From NCBI RefSeq assembly GCF_008065115.1, contig NZ_CP042913.1:5095257-5159256 (forward strand): a stretch of 64,000 bases of DNA, written 5' to 3'. Of the stretch, positions 9,801 to 19,951 are shown in pieces (positions within the stretch are counted from its first letter, which is position 1; the number at the start of each line of letters is the position of its first letter). Origin of the DNA: Bythopirellula goksoeyrii. Lineage in GTDB: Bacteria > Planctomycetota > Planctomycetia > Pirellulales > Lacipirellulaceae. The notes below the pieces were generated by a model. That model made no database searches and was not told the DNA's origin. It saw only the letters and a list, made by a program, of their open reading frames with translations. Position numbers and translations under genes: made by a program.

Positions 9801-11000
9801 TCAGTGACCGTCACCAATAGCAGGCTCTCGGGCAATTCGGCCATTTTCTCTGGCGGCGGCATTTTCAACACCGGCTCAGTGACCATCACCAATAGCACGC
9901 TCTCGGGCAATTCGACCAACAGTAAAGGCGGCGGCATCTGGAGCAGCAATCAACTGACCATCACCAATAGCACCCTCTCGGGCAATTCGACAAGTATTCT
10001 AGGGGGTGGCATCTACAGCTCCGGGGGCACGACGGCGGTCGCCAACAGCACTCTCTCGGGCAATTCGGCATCTCGTGGCGGTGGCATTTACAGCTACGGC
10101 GGCAATCTTGACACGTTGACGGTTACCAACAGCACCCTCTCGGTCAACTCGGCAAGCTCTCAGGGGGGCGGTATTCTAACCTACGGTATGGAGACGACGC
10201 TAAACAACACGATCGTCGCCAATAGCACCTCAGGGGGTGATCTTGCGGCCCTCTCTGGTGGTACTTTTTCTGGTACCGACAATCTGATTGAAGACGGTAG
10301 CGGGGGCGCAGTCGCCACCGTCACCGGAGACCCGATGTTGGGGCCTCTGGCCGACAATGGGGGACCGACGCTGACCCTCGCGCTCCTGCCGGGGAGTCCG
10401 GCCTTGGATGCGGGGAATCTGGGGATCGTGTTTGATGCGAACGCGTTCGATCAGCGGGGGATGCCGTTTGCTCGGGTGGCGCAGGGAGTTTTGACAGGAA
10501 GTCCTCTCCCCCTGCGGATCGACATCGGTGCCTACGAAGCGCAGATTCCGCCTTCGGCTGATTTCGACAGCGATGGTGATGTGGATGGTCGGGATTTCCT
10601 CAGTTGGCAGCGCGGTTTTGGCAAGGCGAATGCCGTGCGCGCCGACGGCAACAGTGATGATGACACCGACGTCGACATTAGTGATCTGGCGGCTTGGCAG
10701 GTGAGTTACGGCGACACTGGATTGCTGCCGCCACCGGTAGTGGCCAATGAAGGTGCAACGGCTGCGGTGGTGGATTTGGCATTGGCTTGGGAATCGGTTT
10801 ACAGTGTGGAAGAGGGGGAAGAATTTGCACTGCTGGAGAGTGGGCCGATCGATTCAGTCATCGAGAGTATTGCCGTTGATGTCGTAGCGAAGCCGACGCG
10901 CTCGGGAGAATTCTGCGAGGGTACTTCGATTAATGAACTTGATCAGCAGCAGCAAGAATTGTGGCTTAGCGACGAGATGCTGGAGCGGGTGTTTGGGTAG
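6864..11000 (+). CDS. Giant secreted beta-helix repeat protein with LEPRxLL N-terminus and dockerin loop
   Basis: This 1378-aa protein opens with a basic N-terminus ending RVESLEDRRLLS, the planctomycete LEPRxLL signal. Three modules follow (about residues 37-410, 411-790 and 790-1290), each starting with a CSLREA-like stretch (LSLREATLLAN, LSLREALELTN). Each is filled with repeats such as TITNSTLSGNSA that form a right-handed parallel beta-helix, and ends with IDIGAYE. A dockerin-like loop (DFDSDGDVDGRDFLSWQR) and an acidic C-terminal tail end the protein. There is no PEP-CTERM helix. It is probably a surface adhesin or matrix protein; the ligand is unknown. Confidence 0.88.
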   Translation: MSRLSRRQFSRSRQATSWIASPYARRLRVESLEDRRLLSITVDTLVDEADGSIVDGDISLRDAIALAPAGETIDFSVTGTIDLTLGQLTIGQNLTVTGPGANNLTINAGGSSRVMRVTGTTTTNISGLTLTGGQADQGGGLRNYSPASTTLTDVVVTGNTATTNGTDAGGGIWSNGNLTLADSTVSNNMAPNGTSSGGGIWNSNLLTITNSTLSGNSANSGGGGIFNSVLGTVTITNSTLSGNSAGSNGGGIWNNGGTTTITSSTISRNSANSWGAGIYHSFGTTTLSHTIVSGNSSATLGNEIRLQGGTVNLNNFNLIGDSSQTTAQALFGVGAGATDILATSNGTNPTALGSILDATLANNGGPTLTHALVPASPAINAGNPAIASPPTNDQRGSGFPRIMFDRVDIGAYEFNDVTIPGGGLVVSTLDDTFDGIYTTNNLSLREATLLANVNPGADNITLDASLSGGTINLSLGMLTLSDDVTLTGLGADQLTIDAGGSSRVMLVAGTTTANISGLTLTGGQSDRGGGLRNTATATTTLSDVVITGNTATATAVDAGGGIWNTGHLTITGSTISGNTASAASGDGGGIFTGNPNSNLIITNTTITGNSAGDDGGGLRAWNNPAVTISHSTITGNTVNGNGGGIYSSNNAVTTVGHSIISGNSAGGLGNEIHLQSGTLNLNNYNLIGDSSQTTAQALNGVAAGATDILATSDGTTPTALGSILDTTLTYNGGPTPTHALLPGSPAIDAGNPAIAFPPANDQRGAPFERQNGTIDIGAYEEQSLNLVVDTLTDESDGDYSASDLSLREALELTNANPGADTVSFDASLSDGTINLSLGMLTLSDDATLTGLGADQLTIDAGGSSRVMRVTDTTTANISGLTLTGGLTDRGGGLRNFGTTTLTGVVVTGNMATTSSTDAGGGIWSNANLTLVDSTLSNNKAPNGLGTGGGIWNSNQLTITTSTISGNSANSGGGGILNGGSVTVTNSRLSGNSAIFSGGGIFNTGSVTITNSTLSGNSTNSKGGGIWSSNQLTITNSTLSGNSTSILGGGIYSSGGTTAVANSTLSGNSASRGGGIYSYGGNLDTLTVTNSTLSVNSASSQGGGILTYGMETTLNNTIVANSTSGGDLAALSGGTFSGTDNLIEDGSGGAVATVTGDPMLGPLADNGGPTLTLALLPGSPALDAGNLGIVFDANAFDQRGMPFARVAQGVLTGSPLPLRIDIGAYEAQIPPSADFDSDGDVDGRDFLSWQRGFGKANAVRADGNSDDDTDVDISDLAAWQVSYGDTGLLPPPVVANEGATAAVVDLALAWESVYSVEEGEEFALLESGPIDSVIESIAVDVVAKPTRSGEFCEGTSINELDQQQQELWLSDEMLERVFG

Positions 11001-11117
11001 TGTGGAAGCAGTTTTGAGGAATCGTTCAGCGTCACCTCGATGCAGCGCCGATTGAGATTCGATGTCGGAACAGTGCTACCGCTCGTTACGGCCTACGGGT
11101 ACTCACCCAAACGAAAA

Positions 11118-11145
11118 ACGGGCCCGGGATTGCTCCCGGGCCCGT
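11118..11145 (-). terminator. Duplicated clpX terminator
   Basis: An 11-bp perfect GC stem (ACGGGCCCGGG and its complement) with a 6-base loop is followed on the minus strand by a run of five T. It now lies downstream of the SulP gene and the clpX remnant, so it would end the carbon-uptake operon. Confidence 0.85.
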
Positions 11146-11207
11146 TAATGGTTGGTACGCAACTTAACCCCCGCGGCGGACCGAAGTCCAAACCTCGGGC
11201 TTGAACG

Positions 11208-11354
11208 TTACGCACTCTTTGTCTGGGGTTCGCTGAACAGCTTTTCGCGGCCATCGACCACGTCGTCGGTCAACATATAACGATTGCCACGCGGTTGGTC
11301 AGGAAGGTCGTACATAATGTCGAGCATGACATTCTCGATGATCGATCGCAGACC
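11208..11354 (-). pseudogene. clpX 3' remnant (48 codons)
   Basis: The remnant encodes residues 377-424 of the ClpX at 19805..21079 (from [14 protein letters not shown] to the stop) without change and has no start. It directly follows the SulP stop. It is a scar of the event that placed the carbon-uptake operon here. It should not be translated as a protein on its own, although the frame is open. Confidence 0.93.
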
Positions 11355-11370
11355 CCAAACCACCCTGATG

Positions 11371-13074
11371 CTATAAAACAGGCTTTACTATTCGCTTACG
11401 GGCAGCCAGTTCATGCGTTGAAAGGGGTTTGTGATTGTCCAAACCTTGCAATTCAAGCCTCACTCCTGCATTTTCAAAATCATGTTGCAAATCGTGTAGT
11501 TTCTCCATGACGGTATGGTCAACAAACTTGGTCTCGGAAAGGTCAAGTGTGACATTCTTTTTTTCTGTGATGCCAAGTCTGACTAGTTGTCGCCGAAAAA
11601 TAATCCAGTTGCTAAAAACTGCTGAGTAACGCGCACGAACTACAGCCTGGTTGTCCGACTCAAGTTCAATGTCCAGATACGGTTTCATCAAAGAGTGAAT
11701 TGGCACTCCATTGAAGAGGTGAATAACGAGCTTCACACCGATGCCAATGAGGATACCAATCAGTAGATCCGTCGCAAGGACGCCCACCAGGGTAGAAACG
11801 AATATCAGGAGTTGTTCTTTGCCAATCGAGTAGATGTGAAAGAATTCCCGGGGATGAGTAAGGCGGAATCCGGTGTAGATTAGCATCGCCGCCAAGGCGG
11901 CCAGGGGAATGCGGTGCAACCACATGGGAATCAATGCTACACACAGAAGCAGGAACACACCGTGCCACATGTCGGCAAAGCGAGTGCGAGCACCATTGTC
12001 GATATTCGCTTTGCTGCGCACGATTTCTGAAATCATCGGTAAGCCTCCGACAAGAGAGGAACAGAGATTGCCCACCCCGACCGCGAGAATATCGCAATTC
12101 ATATTAGTCTTGCGTTTCCATGGATCGATGATGTCCACGGCTTTTGCGCTCAAAATAGATTCTAGGCTACCGATGACAAAAAACATAAGTACCCACTTTA
12201 TAGCTTCCCCACGGTGTTCACTATCGAAGGCAGAGAAGTCGGGAGTTGCGATATAGTCAAACATACCAAAAACGCGATCAGGCATATTGACAAGGAAAGA
12301 CTCACCGAGCTCGTAGGTATGCCCGTGGAAGGAATAAGTATGGGCATGCATTAGGTCAAAATACATACCTAGTGGAACGGTCGCGAGAATGACCACCAGC
12401 GCGGCCGGTACGGACTTGAGCCAGGCAATCGCCTTCTGTCCAAGTGGCCAGAGAAACATGATCAGCACACCACATACCCCCACGAGAGCAATTTCTGGAT
12501 TCATGTCCTGAAAATATTGTGGGATGTTCTCAATCATTTCCAGCGGTTCCCCGCGCGCCTGCACACCCAGAGCCACGGGTAATTGCTTGACGATAATAAT
12601 GACGCCGATCGCGGCCAACATGCCATGAACCGCTGAGAGGGGGAAAAACTCACCCAGTACACCAGCCTTGAGCAATCCAAAGATGATTTGCAGAATGGCA
12701 GCCACGACCCCTACCGCCAACGCCATTTTGTAGGCTGTCATGTCGGTTTGGCTAAAGCCACCGATGGCACCGTCACCGCCAAATCCTTCGACGCAGCCAA
12801 TGGCAATGACGATCAAACCTGCTGCCGGACCCTTGATCGTTAGTTCTGAGTTGCTGATGAAAGTCGTTAAGATAGATCCTACGATCGCCGTAAAAATGCC
12901 GGCAATCGCCGGATACCCACAAGCCAAAGAGATGCCCAGGCACAGTGGCAACGCAATCAGAAAAACCAGAAAGCCTGAGAGCATGTCATACTTAATGTAC
13001 TTGGCAAACCCGTCAGCGTTGCCGACGGGCTTTTCAAGAGGGATCGGAGACGAAGCGGTTTCATTTGTAGCCAT
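11371..13074 (-). CDS. SulP-family anion (bicarbonate/sulfate) transporter with STAS domain
   Basis: This 567-aa protein has about 10-12 membrane segments. The SulP signature region near the N-terminus reads [20 protein letters not shown], and a C-terminal STAS domain carries [20 protein letters not shown]. SulP carriers move sulfate or bicarbonate; BicA of cyanobacteria is a bicarbonate member. The gene lies 26 bases after a DabB-like gene in a DabA-DabB operon, which favours bicarbonate as substrate (inference). It reads into the duplicated clpX terminator. Sulfate transport remains possible. Confidence 0.9.
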   Translation of the reverse strand: MATNETASSPIPLEKPVGNADGFAKYIKYDMLSGFLVFLIALPLCLGISLACGYPAIAGIFTAIVGSILTTFISNSELTIKGPAAGLIVIAIGCVEGFGGDGAIGGFSQTDMTAYKMALAVGVVAAILQIIFGLLKAGVLGEFFPLSAVHGMLAAIGVIIIVKQLPVALGVQARGEPLEMIENIPQYFQDMNPEIALVGVCGVLIMFLWPLGQKAIAWLKSVPAALVVILATVPLGMYFDLMHAHTYSFHGHTYELGESFLVNMPDRVFGMFDYIATPDFSAFDSEHRGEAIKWVLMFFVIGSLESILSAKAVDIIDPWKRKTNMNCDILAVGVGNLCSSLVGGLPMISEIVRSKANIDNGARTRFADMWHGVFLLLCVALIPMWLHRIPLAALAAMLIYTGFRLTHPREFFHIYSIGKEQLLIFVSTLVGVLATDLLIGILIGIGVKLVIHLFNGVPIHSLMKPYLDIELESDNQAVVRARYSAVFSNWIIFRRQLVRLGITEKKNVTLDLSETKFVDHTVMEKLHDLQHDFENAGVRLELQGLDNHKPLSTHELAARKRIVKPVL

Positions 13075-13100
13075 GTAATTACTCTTCCATGCAAATGTGG

Positions 13101-14552
13101 TTAATGAGAAGTCGCTCTAACCGCAACTTCATGGATATTTACAGATGGGGGAGTCTGTTCTGGAATGGATTCTCGAAACTTTAGACGGGCTATGATTTCC
13201 GTAGCAGCATGATAGCGCGATGCAACCCCCGGCTGGGGTATGAGACCCCCTCCGAGTATCAATGCTGAAAGTATCAACATCGCGAAACGCTCTCTCCAGC
13301 GCGCTTTGATTGAAATTGATGTCGTATGTTGAGTTCCCGTGAACAATTTGAAGTATGCCTGTAGCACGGCGATGCTGTTCAAGGCGGCCGCCAAGACTAC
13401 CAAAACACCCACCAGAGGACTGACTGCGACGGCACTTTCCAAGAGCAACTCTGCTCCAATGAAACCGACCGTGCCAGGAAAGCCAATACTTGCCAGCCCC
13501 GTCAGCAAAAAGAATACAGCAAGCGATGGCATGTGTTCGTAGAGACCGTGGTAGTCTGCTAAAGAGAGACGTCCCGACCTCGCTTCGAGTGCCCTAAGGG
13601 TGAGTCCGAGTCCCGCCAGTGACATCCCCACCGAGAGCCACACACACAGCCCACCGGTCAAACCAATTGGCGTGGCGACTTCCAAACCGACCAACACCAA
13701 CGAAGCGTGGCTCAGAAACAAGTAACAGAAAAACCGCCGAGCCTCATACTGCACCAATGCCATGCCAGCGGCATAGACAGCAGTAGTAAGGGAAAGCAAG
13801 GCAATGCATTGCAAAGCCCACTCAGGAGAAACGGGCAGCACTAATCTCACCGCGGCATAGGCACCCGACATCGGTGCTACGAACAGGAGAGCCGTGCCTA
13901 GGCTTGCGTTCTCAAACAAGTCCGTCATCCAGCAATGTAGCGGAGCAACCCCGCTACGAATCAATACCGCCAGGGACAACATGCCGATTGCCAAATTCTT
14001 CATCATAGGGCTAGCAGCGGGGAGAATGAGCCACCCGGCGATCAGCAACCCCGAGCAGAGCAGCATATGCGATGTAAAGACACGAGTCGATCGGCCACGC
14101 GCACGCAATTCGAACCAAGGTGGTATTACTTGAGCACTCAGCAGTGCGATGATACCCCATGGCTCGCGACAACTCAAAAGAGCCAGTAAGAGTGAAAGGG
14201 AGACCAGATTCCAAGCAAAAGGGAACCGCCGACTCTTGGTCTTCATGGTAGTAAGTGTGACTAGAAAAAACAAAAGAGCCGCAAGCGGAATCAATGGCGC
14301 ACTTAGTTCATCCACGACGATCGCATCGGGCCCCATAATCGGAGTCACGAAGTCCCAATGATCATGAGCCTCAAAAGTGTGGAGTGAATTAAAATCCTGC
14401 CACTCTCCCACGGTGAAACACAACGCCGTGAACGTGAATACGATCGCTCGGCGCCAGGCCAGTTCAGGATCGCGAACGCGACACACGAACACTGCACCAA
14501 TGAATGGCGTCAGAATGGCTAATTCCAACCAGGGCAAGTGAAGTTCAAACAT
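13101..14552 (-). CDS. DabB-like NuoL/Mrp-type membrane subunit (second copy)
   Basis: The protein is 483 aa from the ATG at 14552 (GAAAGAAG upstream), with about 13 hydrophobic segments of the proton-conducting NuoL/M/N family. It includes the conserved [20 protein letters not shown] stretch. In DAB systems the NuoL-like DabB is the cation-coupling partner of DabA. This operon has two such genes; this one is more divergent and may be an auxiliary half. It could otherwise be a stray Mrp/Nuo-like subunit, but its position between dabB and sulP argues against that. Confidence 0.82.
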   Translation of the reverse strand: MFELHLPWLELAILTPFIGAVFVCRVRDPELAWRRAIVFTFTALCFTVGEWQDFNSLHTFEAHDHWDFVTPIMGPDAIVVDELSAPLIPLAALLFFLVTLTTMKTKSRRFPFAWNLVSLSLLLALLSCREPWGIIALLSAQVIPPWFELRARGRSTRVFTSHMLLCSGLLIAGWLILPAASPMMKNLAIGMLSLAVLIRSGVAPLHCWMTDLFENASLGTALLFVAPMSGAYAAVRLVLPVSPEWALQCIALLSLTTAVYAAGMALVQYEARRFFCYLFLSHASLVLVGLEVATPIGLTGGLCVWLSVGMSLAGLGLTLRALEARSGRLSLADYHGLYEHMPSLAVFFLLTGLASIGFPGTVGFIGAELLLESAVAVSPLVGVLVVLAAALNSIAVLQAYFKLFTGTQHTTSISIKARWRERFAMLILSALILGGGLIPQPGVASRYHAATEIIARLKFRESIPEQTPPSVNIHEVAVRATSH

Positions 14553-14658
14553 TAATTGGCTTCTTTCGTGATACCCGCGTTGTGGAATCCATTCTTTGAC
14601 TGCCTTAAATTCAATTCCCAAATTAAAGGAACCAACGATCCGATGTCCTTATTCAGTG

Positions 14659-16053
14659 TTACAACCGCAACTCTTCAACAATTTCGCTGTGGACTTGAAC
14701 ATCGTCAGAAGCTCGCGAACGCCCCCTCGAAAGAAAATCAGTCCACCTTCTTTCTGCCGCATCACACCACTTAAACAAGCGCTGAAATGGGTGGACGACA
14801 AACTCATCGAGAATGCCATCGAGATAACCTCGATGGGAAGCAAAGCGATAGACCCAGTATTGCAGGCTGAGGGGGAGCCACCGGCCCCATACACTTTTAT
14901 CTCCTGCCGAGCGCCCGCCAAGGGCATTCTCAATTGTGTGATAATCATGCAGCAATGTTGGCGCTCGCAGGAGTTGTAGAGTCCGCATGCAGGCATGCCC
15001 CAACATGTGGATCAAGGCGATATATCTCAATCCCAAGCCGATTTCAGCGACGATGATTCCCACCTGGATCAGCGATGCATAGGCCAGCGCGCTCTTAATG
15101 TCGGTTTGTACTCGAGCCAGCAGCGTAGCCATCAGCGAAGTAACGATCCCGATCGTAATCACAGCAACTGCCAATGGAACGGAGACTTCCAGTAGTGGGC
15201 TCACTCGCAATAAAAGATACGCGCCCAGGTGTACCGACAGGGCACCATAAAAAATCGCACTTGACGGAGTGGGGCCCTCCATCGCCCGCGGCAACCAACC
15301 CGAAAACGGCACCAACGCCGACTTGCCTGCTGCGGCAATTAACAGCAATAAACCAACTGTAAGCGCTTGATCACTCGTCAAAACGGCTATCCCGTCAGGC
15401 CAGGAACCTGTCCCGACCAACCGATCAAAGTCTCCAGCGCCCGTCAAATGGTGCATCGCCACAGCAGCCATCAAGAAAGCGGCATCCGCTATACGATAGA
15501 CACTCCAGACGCGGAGGCCATTGATCACTGGCGTCGGGCGTTCATGAAAATAAGCCACCAACAGTGCCGACGACAGACCAACCAGTTCCCATCCCAAGAA
15601 CAAAACTTCGATAGTTCCCGCGAGACTACTGATGATCATTCCCAACAAGAAGAAGGAATAACATACATAGAACCTTCCGTAACCTGATTCGCGATGCAAA
15701 TAGTGACTCGTAAAGGCACTCACTGTTCCACATAAGAGAAACGAGAGAATAACAAAGGGAATTGAAAGTCGATCAAAGACGAACTTAAGATGAAAATGAA
15801 AGTGTTGTTGAGGAATGACGACCCAGTTGCCCAGTTCAATGGGCACATGCCTAGTCCCAACTGTCAGCATCATCACGAGCATCAAAAGAGAAACTAACAA
15901 GCCAATGACCGTCGCAGCGTAGGCATATCGATTGATTGTTTTCTCACTGAGAGGTCGGCCTACGAGTGGCGGAATTCCAAGGATTGCTACTAAGGCTGCT
16001 GGGCAAACCAACACAGCAATTCCTAATACAAAAAACATGTTATTGGTGCTCAT
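14659..16053 (-). CDS. dabB: DabB, NuoL-like subunit of the DAB inorganic carbon transporter
   Basis: The protein is 464 aa from the ATG at 16053, only 11 bases after the DabA stop. It is a polytopic member of the NuoL family with the conserved stretches [20 protein letters not shown] and [20 protein letters not shown]. Its C-terminus carries the DabB-like segment [13 protein letters not shown]. DabB partners DabA at the membrane and probably energises CO2 capture with a cation gradient (family knowledge). The pairing with an adjacent dabA carrying an intact zinc site makes the call firm. Confidence 0.87.
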   Translation of the reverse strand: MSTNNMFFVLGIAVLVCPAALVAILGIPPLVGRPLSEKTINRYAYAATVIGLLVSLLMLVMMLTVGTRHVPIELGNWVVIPQQHFHFHLKFVFDRLSIPFVILSFLLCGTVSAFTSHYLHRESGYGRFYVCYSFFLLGMIISSLAGTIEVLFLGWELVGLSSALLVAYFHERPTPVINGLRVWSVYRIADAAFLMAAVAMHHLTGAGDFDRLVGTGSWPDGIAVLTSDQALTVGLLLLIAAAGKSALVPFSGWLPRAMEGPTPSSAIFYGALSVHLGAYLLLRVSPLLEVSVPLAVAVITIGIVTSLMATLLARVQTDIKSALAYASLIQVGIIVAEIGLGLRYIALIHMLGHACMRTLQLLRAPTLLHDYHTIENALGGRSAGDKSVWGRWLPLSLQYWVYRFASHRGYLDGILDEFVVHPFQRLFKWCDAAERRWTDFLSRGRSRASDDVQVHSEIVEELRL

Positions 16054-16064
16054 CGTTAGCGCGC

Positions 16065-19000
16065 CTATTTTTGGGATGGTGTAATACTCGCAAAGCCCAG
16101 ATGATCGCGCCAGCCGCGGTACCAATCGCCTGAGGAAGCGACTTCTGGCAGCTCGTCTGTCTCTGGAGAATAGGATTCAAATTCGCCTTGGACATAACAA
16201 TGAACTTGCGATGTCTTGGGATCAATAGTGGCCAACTGGACCCATTCTCCGCGCACCAGCCGAGCGATTTCTTCATTCTTCTCCATGATGTTCAACATCG
16301 CCTCTGGCGTCGTTTCGATGACGAACAAAATGCGAAGGGGTTCGTGGATTTCTACCATTTGGGCCGAGAGACCAGGCCTCAAATCGCTAGCGGCTCCCGT
16401 CATGACACCCAACAACGAAGTGATGTTATGTGGCAATTTGTTTCCGCACCCGTACCCTTCCGAATCGACGGTCGAAAAAAAGTATTCGAGACTGATGCCT
16501 GCACATACCGGCATCGCGGCTTGCAGGATGCGAGTGAGAATCGAGCGGTCCTCATCGTCTTGGCTTGGGTCATAAGATGTAAGAAAGGCACGTCGATCGA
16601 GAAACAGCCCACGATTCCACTCGCGTCTCCCAACGATGCATAGGGAGTTCGTTGCATGGTTGTACTCGGGCCTCGCCTGAGAAAGGTCTTCAGAACGCGA
16701 TTCGACATGCTTGAGAGCCGCTTCAGGAGATTCTTTAAGGCTCACAGCGCGAAATCTGCGACACCGCTCATGGGCATTGCGACGGCGCGCCTCAACCAGG
16801 ATTTCCTGCGTCTTGCCGAATAATTCGCGATGAGAAAGCGGAAGGCGATCCAGGTCGTAGAACGCAACACTGTCATCGCACGTATCATGGTAACAGCCGA
16901 CGAAGACAGTTTCGGCGGGAATTTTCAGACCACGATCTTCCAGGAGAACCCGCACGCGCGGATCATTTGCCATACGTGAGATTGTCCGTGCATTTGGTCC
17001 TCCTCTAGCTCCTGCACAAGCGCCGCAATTGTATGCCGATTCGTGGGGGTTGTTCAGACTTGAGGAACCATGGCCGCAAAACATTACTAACCGAGAGAAG
17101 TTGCTCGTGAGACCAATGTCTTCCAAAATGCGTGTGACGATGCCTGTCATTTCCTCGATGCTGTAACCAATGTGACCATTGGTTTGGCCAGGTGAATCTT
17201 CGGTCCGTTCTAACTGCAGTTCTGTAGCCGAAGGAGCTTTTACAAATCCGCCGATTGCGTTTCGTAACCGAGCCGTCGCTCGGGGAAAGAGAATTCGCAT
17301 CACCAAAGGCAGCGAGGCAAACGAGCCAAACAAGGCAGCAAACCAGCCGCCGGCAAAGGTACGGCTCCCTAGGTGAACCCGCTGTGTGACAGTTCCGATA
17401 GTCCGCCGACGATTTCTATGGAGATGTTCTTTTTGCTGTTGAGAGTACACCACCTGCTCTACGACATAGTGGGAAGGTTTGATTATCACCGGACAGAGCG
17501 GCGTGAAGTAGGCATCAGCAGCACCTCGATAGTACATGGCCACGGCAAAGAAACCCGCAGCGCCAAGCGTCTCACATTCCGGGGCTACTTCCTCCAAATG
17601 CCTGCGAAACGACTCCTCGCGATCGTCGATACAGGTTACAAACTGAAATGCAGGTGTGGCTGAATCAATAAAGAATGGTTTCTTTGCCCGCACGGCTAAT
17701 CGGCGGGTGTGAACCAACATCGCATCCAAGGCCTGCAAGCGATAGCGGCGCTCAAACGCCCGTTGATAGATCCGCCGACGGTGGATGCTGGAAAAGTTTT
17801 CAACCTCACGTAGCACCTTTAACCAGTTGCCTTCGTGAAGCTTGTAGAGCACTTCCGGCGTCCAACCCAATAGCTGAGCAAGCTGAAAGATGGTGAACGC
17901 CCGCTGATCGATATTCGGAACGTTGTTGGTCTGAATGTGATTGGCTAAGGCTGTGCGAACTCCTCTAAGATCTCCTCGATAGCCAATCTTGTCGTCCGCT
18001 AAGTACGCTATAGCCAATCGATCCAGAATCAGCCTGACTGCCAGAAACTCGATCAAAGTTTGGGGGGGTACGGGTCTTGCTACTCGGTCGCCACGGCATT
18101 CCAATTGCCATAACATGCCAGCAAATCCCTTCAGAGCTAGAATTGATTGCTGAAGAAAGTCTGCCTCCTCATGCTGCCCTACTCCCAGCATTTCAAGCGA
18201 CTGGGCGATTGATTCCAACGGAGTGATCCCTTCTTGCTGGATACGTTTCAATTCCGCTCGAAGTCGTCGCATCCAATGATCCGGCGGACCATAAGGCGAT
18301 TGATACAAAGCTGAAAACGATGCAAAGAAACCATTTGCTTGAGGAAGTGGCCAACTTCCAAATCCTTGATCCATAAACGCAGCACAAAAACGAATCAACA
18401 CCTCATGAACTAATCGGTCACTGTCGCCCCCAGTCGCTTCTAGCAACACATCTCGGTGCCGGGACGCGAGCGGATGAGTCGCCTCTGGTGATGGGGTACA
18501 AGCAACGCCATCCCTACACACGAACCAAAGCAAATGCAGTGTAAATGCTTCCCAGGTCGAGAGGTCCCAGTGCTCGATGTCAGGCTTGTCAAAGTACTCG
18601 AATATTTTGTCGACAAGTTCCCGAGCACGCACTTCTTCATGAGTTGGAGGGTGACCATTTCGCAGGTCACGCATCACCCAGCGTCGAGTGGATTCGATCA
18701 AATGATCTTTAAAAGCGGGCATCGTTTCTTTTCTAAACTTGCTCAACGCATCCGTTTCGGCCACAACCCAGCGCAATTCGGCAATAGGTCCACTTTGCAG
18801 CGGGTATGCCAACATGTTCAGGTTCAAGCTGAAGCGAGTACCCAAGAATCCGAGAAACTCGTCCCCTCGGTCACCAAGATCATCACGGAGAACGGCTTCG
18901 ATGTCCTCGGGAAGGATCCTGCCCTGCTCGAGCTTTTTGCGATAGCGCTGCTCGGGCAAATAGGGATGACAATTAAATAATTTGCCACCCAAGACCACGG

Positions 19001-19220
19001 CCTCGTCAAATGGAAGGTGTTCAAATGCGTGCAACGTGTTGTGATGCACGAAGGCCGTAATCGGTCCCTGTGCCGGCAGCAGATGCGTTGCTTCCTCAAT
19101 GATGTTCCTCAAATGCCCTAGCCTGGCTAATTGAGCAGCCTTGAGTGATTCTTCCGGAACCCGAGGACTCGACCCGGAGGTCGCATTTCTGTTAGTAGAA
19201 TGCAAAGTGGAAACGTCCAT
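16065..19220 (-). CDS. dabA: DabA, carbonic-anhydrase-like subunit of the DAB inorganic carbon transporter (DUF2309)
   Basis: I chose the ATG at 19220 (AAGG upstream) over a GTG 39 bases earlier; the product is 1051 aa. The zinc site is clear: C530 and D532 in [10 protein letters not shown]717 in CGHGSSS, and C732 in YNCGACAG. The spacings (2 and 15) equal those of the characterised DabA of Halothiobacillus. DabA with DabB hydrates CO2 vectorially to bicarbonate. Here the operon also has a second DabB-like gene and a SulP carrier. In a presumed heterotroph the likely use is supplying bicarbonate for anaplerotic carboxylation. Confidence 0.93.
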   Translation of the reverse strand: MDVSTLHSTNRNATSGSSPRVPEESLKAAQLARLGHLRNIIEEATHLLPAQGPITAFVHHNTLHAFEHLPFDEAVVLGGKLFNCHPYLPEQRYRKKLEQGRILPEDIEAVLRDDLGDRGDEFLGFLGTRFSLNLNMLAYPLQSGPIAELRWVVAETDALSKFRKETMPAFKDHLIESTRRWVMRDLRNGHPPTHEEVRARELVDKIFEYFDKPDIEHWDLSTWEAFTLHLLWFVCRDGVACTPSPEATHPLASRHRDVLLEATGGDSDRLVHEVLIRFCAAFMDQGFGSWPLPQANGFFASFSALYQSPYGPPDHWMRRLRAELKRIQQEGITPLESIAQSLEMLGVGQHEEADFLQQSILALKGFAGMLWQLECRGDRVARPVPPQTLIEFLAVRLILDRLAIAYLADDKIGYRGDLRGVRTALANHIQTNNVPNIDQRAFTIFQLAQLLGWTPEVLYKLHEGNWLKVLREVENFSSIHRRRIYQRAFERRYRLQALDAMLVHTRRLAVRAKKPFFIDSATPAFQFVTCIDDREESFRRHLEEVAPECETLGAAGFFAVAMYYRGAADAYFTPLCPVIIKPSHYVVEQVVYSQQQKEHLHRNRRRTIGTVTQRVHLGSRTFAGGWFAALFGSFASLPLVMRILFPRATARLRNAIGGFVKAPSATELQLERTEDSPGQTNGHIGYSIEEMTGIVTRILEDIGLTSNFSRLVMFCGHGSSSLNNPHESAYNCGACAGARGGPNARTISRMANDPRVRVLLEDRGLKIPAETVFVGCYHDTCDDSVAFYDLDRLPLSHRELFGKTQEILVEARRRNAHERCRRFRAVSLKESPEAALKHVESRSEDLSQARPEYNHATNSLCIVGRREWNRGLFLDRRAFLTSYDPSQDDEDRSILTRILQAAMPVCAGISLEYFFSTVDSEGYGCGNKLPHNITSLLGVMTGAASDLRPGLSAQMVEIHEPLRILFVIETTPEAMLNIMEKNEEIARLVRGEWVQLATIDPKTSQVHCYVQGEFESYSPETDELPEVASSGDWYRGWRDHLGFASITPSQK

Positions 19221-19327
19221 TGTGTACTGCCTTGTAGTACTGCCACAGACTGACACCACTTAGACAGAGTCCGAAGTGCGCATGGTGAAATCGGCAAGAG
19301 CTAGAGAAAACTCACAGGCTAAAGAGG

Positions 19328-19618
19328 TTAGCTCAGTGGAGGGCCGCGCAGGAAAAGAGTGGGACCTGTGCAGAAGTCTTCCGGTAGAATCACCGGACTC
19401 AATGGCCTGCCGAATGAGGCTAATTTCTCAGCAAGAGCGGCATCAAGAACTGCAACTAAATCAGTCTCGCCATCACTCACGACAACATTCTCAGCAGCTT
19501 CGGCTGAGAAAGCATCGGAAGCATGAAGACGCTCATGGCCGCGGAATTGACCTGATGCGACTGCTAGCAAGCAGGCAAGCGACAAAAGCAGCGTATTTGG
19601 GATGGCACGATGATACAT
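19328..19618 (-). CDS. Small secreted protein of unknown function
   Basis: This 96-aa frame starts MYHRAIPNTLLLSLACLLAVASG, a plausible signal peptide, followed by a short acidic mature part and a Pro/Gly-rich end. It lies 107 bases upstream of dabA in the same direction, so it could be the first gene of the carbon-uptake operon. I do not recognise a family. It has no strong ribosome binding site, so it may be spurious. Confidence 0.45.
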   Translation of the reverse strand: MYHRAIPNTLLLSLACLLAVASGQFRGHERLHASDAFSAEAAENVVVSDGETDLVAVLDAALAEKLASFGRPLSPVILPEDFCTGPTLFLRGPPLS

Positions 19619-19707
19619 GATTCGGAGTATGGCAATATATGTTGCACTAGCTGCGGTGTCAAATCCTGCCTAGTCTGCCCTCAAATAAGGCATCATGTGG
19701 GTTGCCC

Positions 19708-19951
19708 ACGAAAAACGGGCCCGGGTTTTCACCCGGGCCCGTTAATGGTTGGTACGCAACTTAACCCCCGCGGCGGACCGAAGTCCAAACCTCGGGCTTG
19801 AACGTTACGCACTCTTTGTCTGGGGTTCGCTGAACAGCTTTTCGCGGCCATCGACCACGTCGTCGGTCAACATATAACGATTGCCACGCGGTTGGTCAGG
19901 AAGGTCGTACATAATGTCGAGCATGACATTCTCGATGATCGATCGCAGACC
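19708..19951. repeat. Right 244-bp direct repeat (native clpX 3' end and terminator)
   Basis: This is the resident copy of the sequence duplicated at 11111..11354. It covers the last 48 codons of clpX, its stop, the short 3' untranslated region and the terminator. Confidence 0.95.
19715..19742 (-). terminator. clpX terminator
   Basis: The same 11-bp GC stem as at 11118..11145 is present, with loop TTTTCA in place of ATTGCT. A run of five T follows on the minus strand. It separates clpX from the inserted operon. Confidence 0.88.

Larger units (their letters stand above)
11111..11354. repeat. Left 244-bp direct repeat (copy of clpX 3' end and terminator)
   Basis: This stretch matches 19708..19951 in the same orientation with three mismatches by my reading, all in the terminator loop. 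The match ends abruptly 17 bases beyond the SulP stop codon on one side and just beyond the terminator on the other. The two copies bracket the carbon-uptake operon. Confidence 0.95.

Noticed and set aside
7292-9949. Several long frames antisense to the 1378-aa repeat gene
   Set aside because: They arise from the repetitive, codon-biased forward gene and show only low-complexity Pro/Leu repeats.
11208-11354. Functional second clpX copy
   Set aside because: Only 48 C-terminal codons without a start or ATPase domain are present, so it can only be a remnant.
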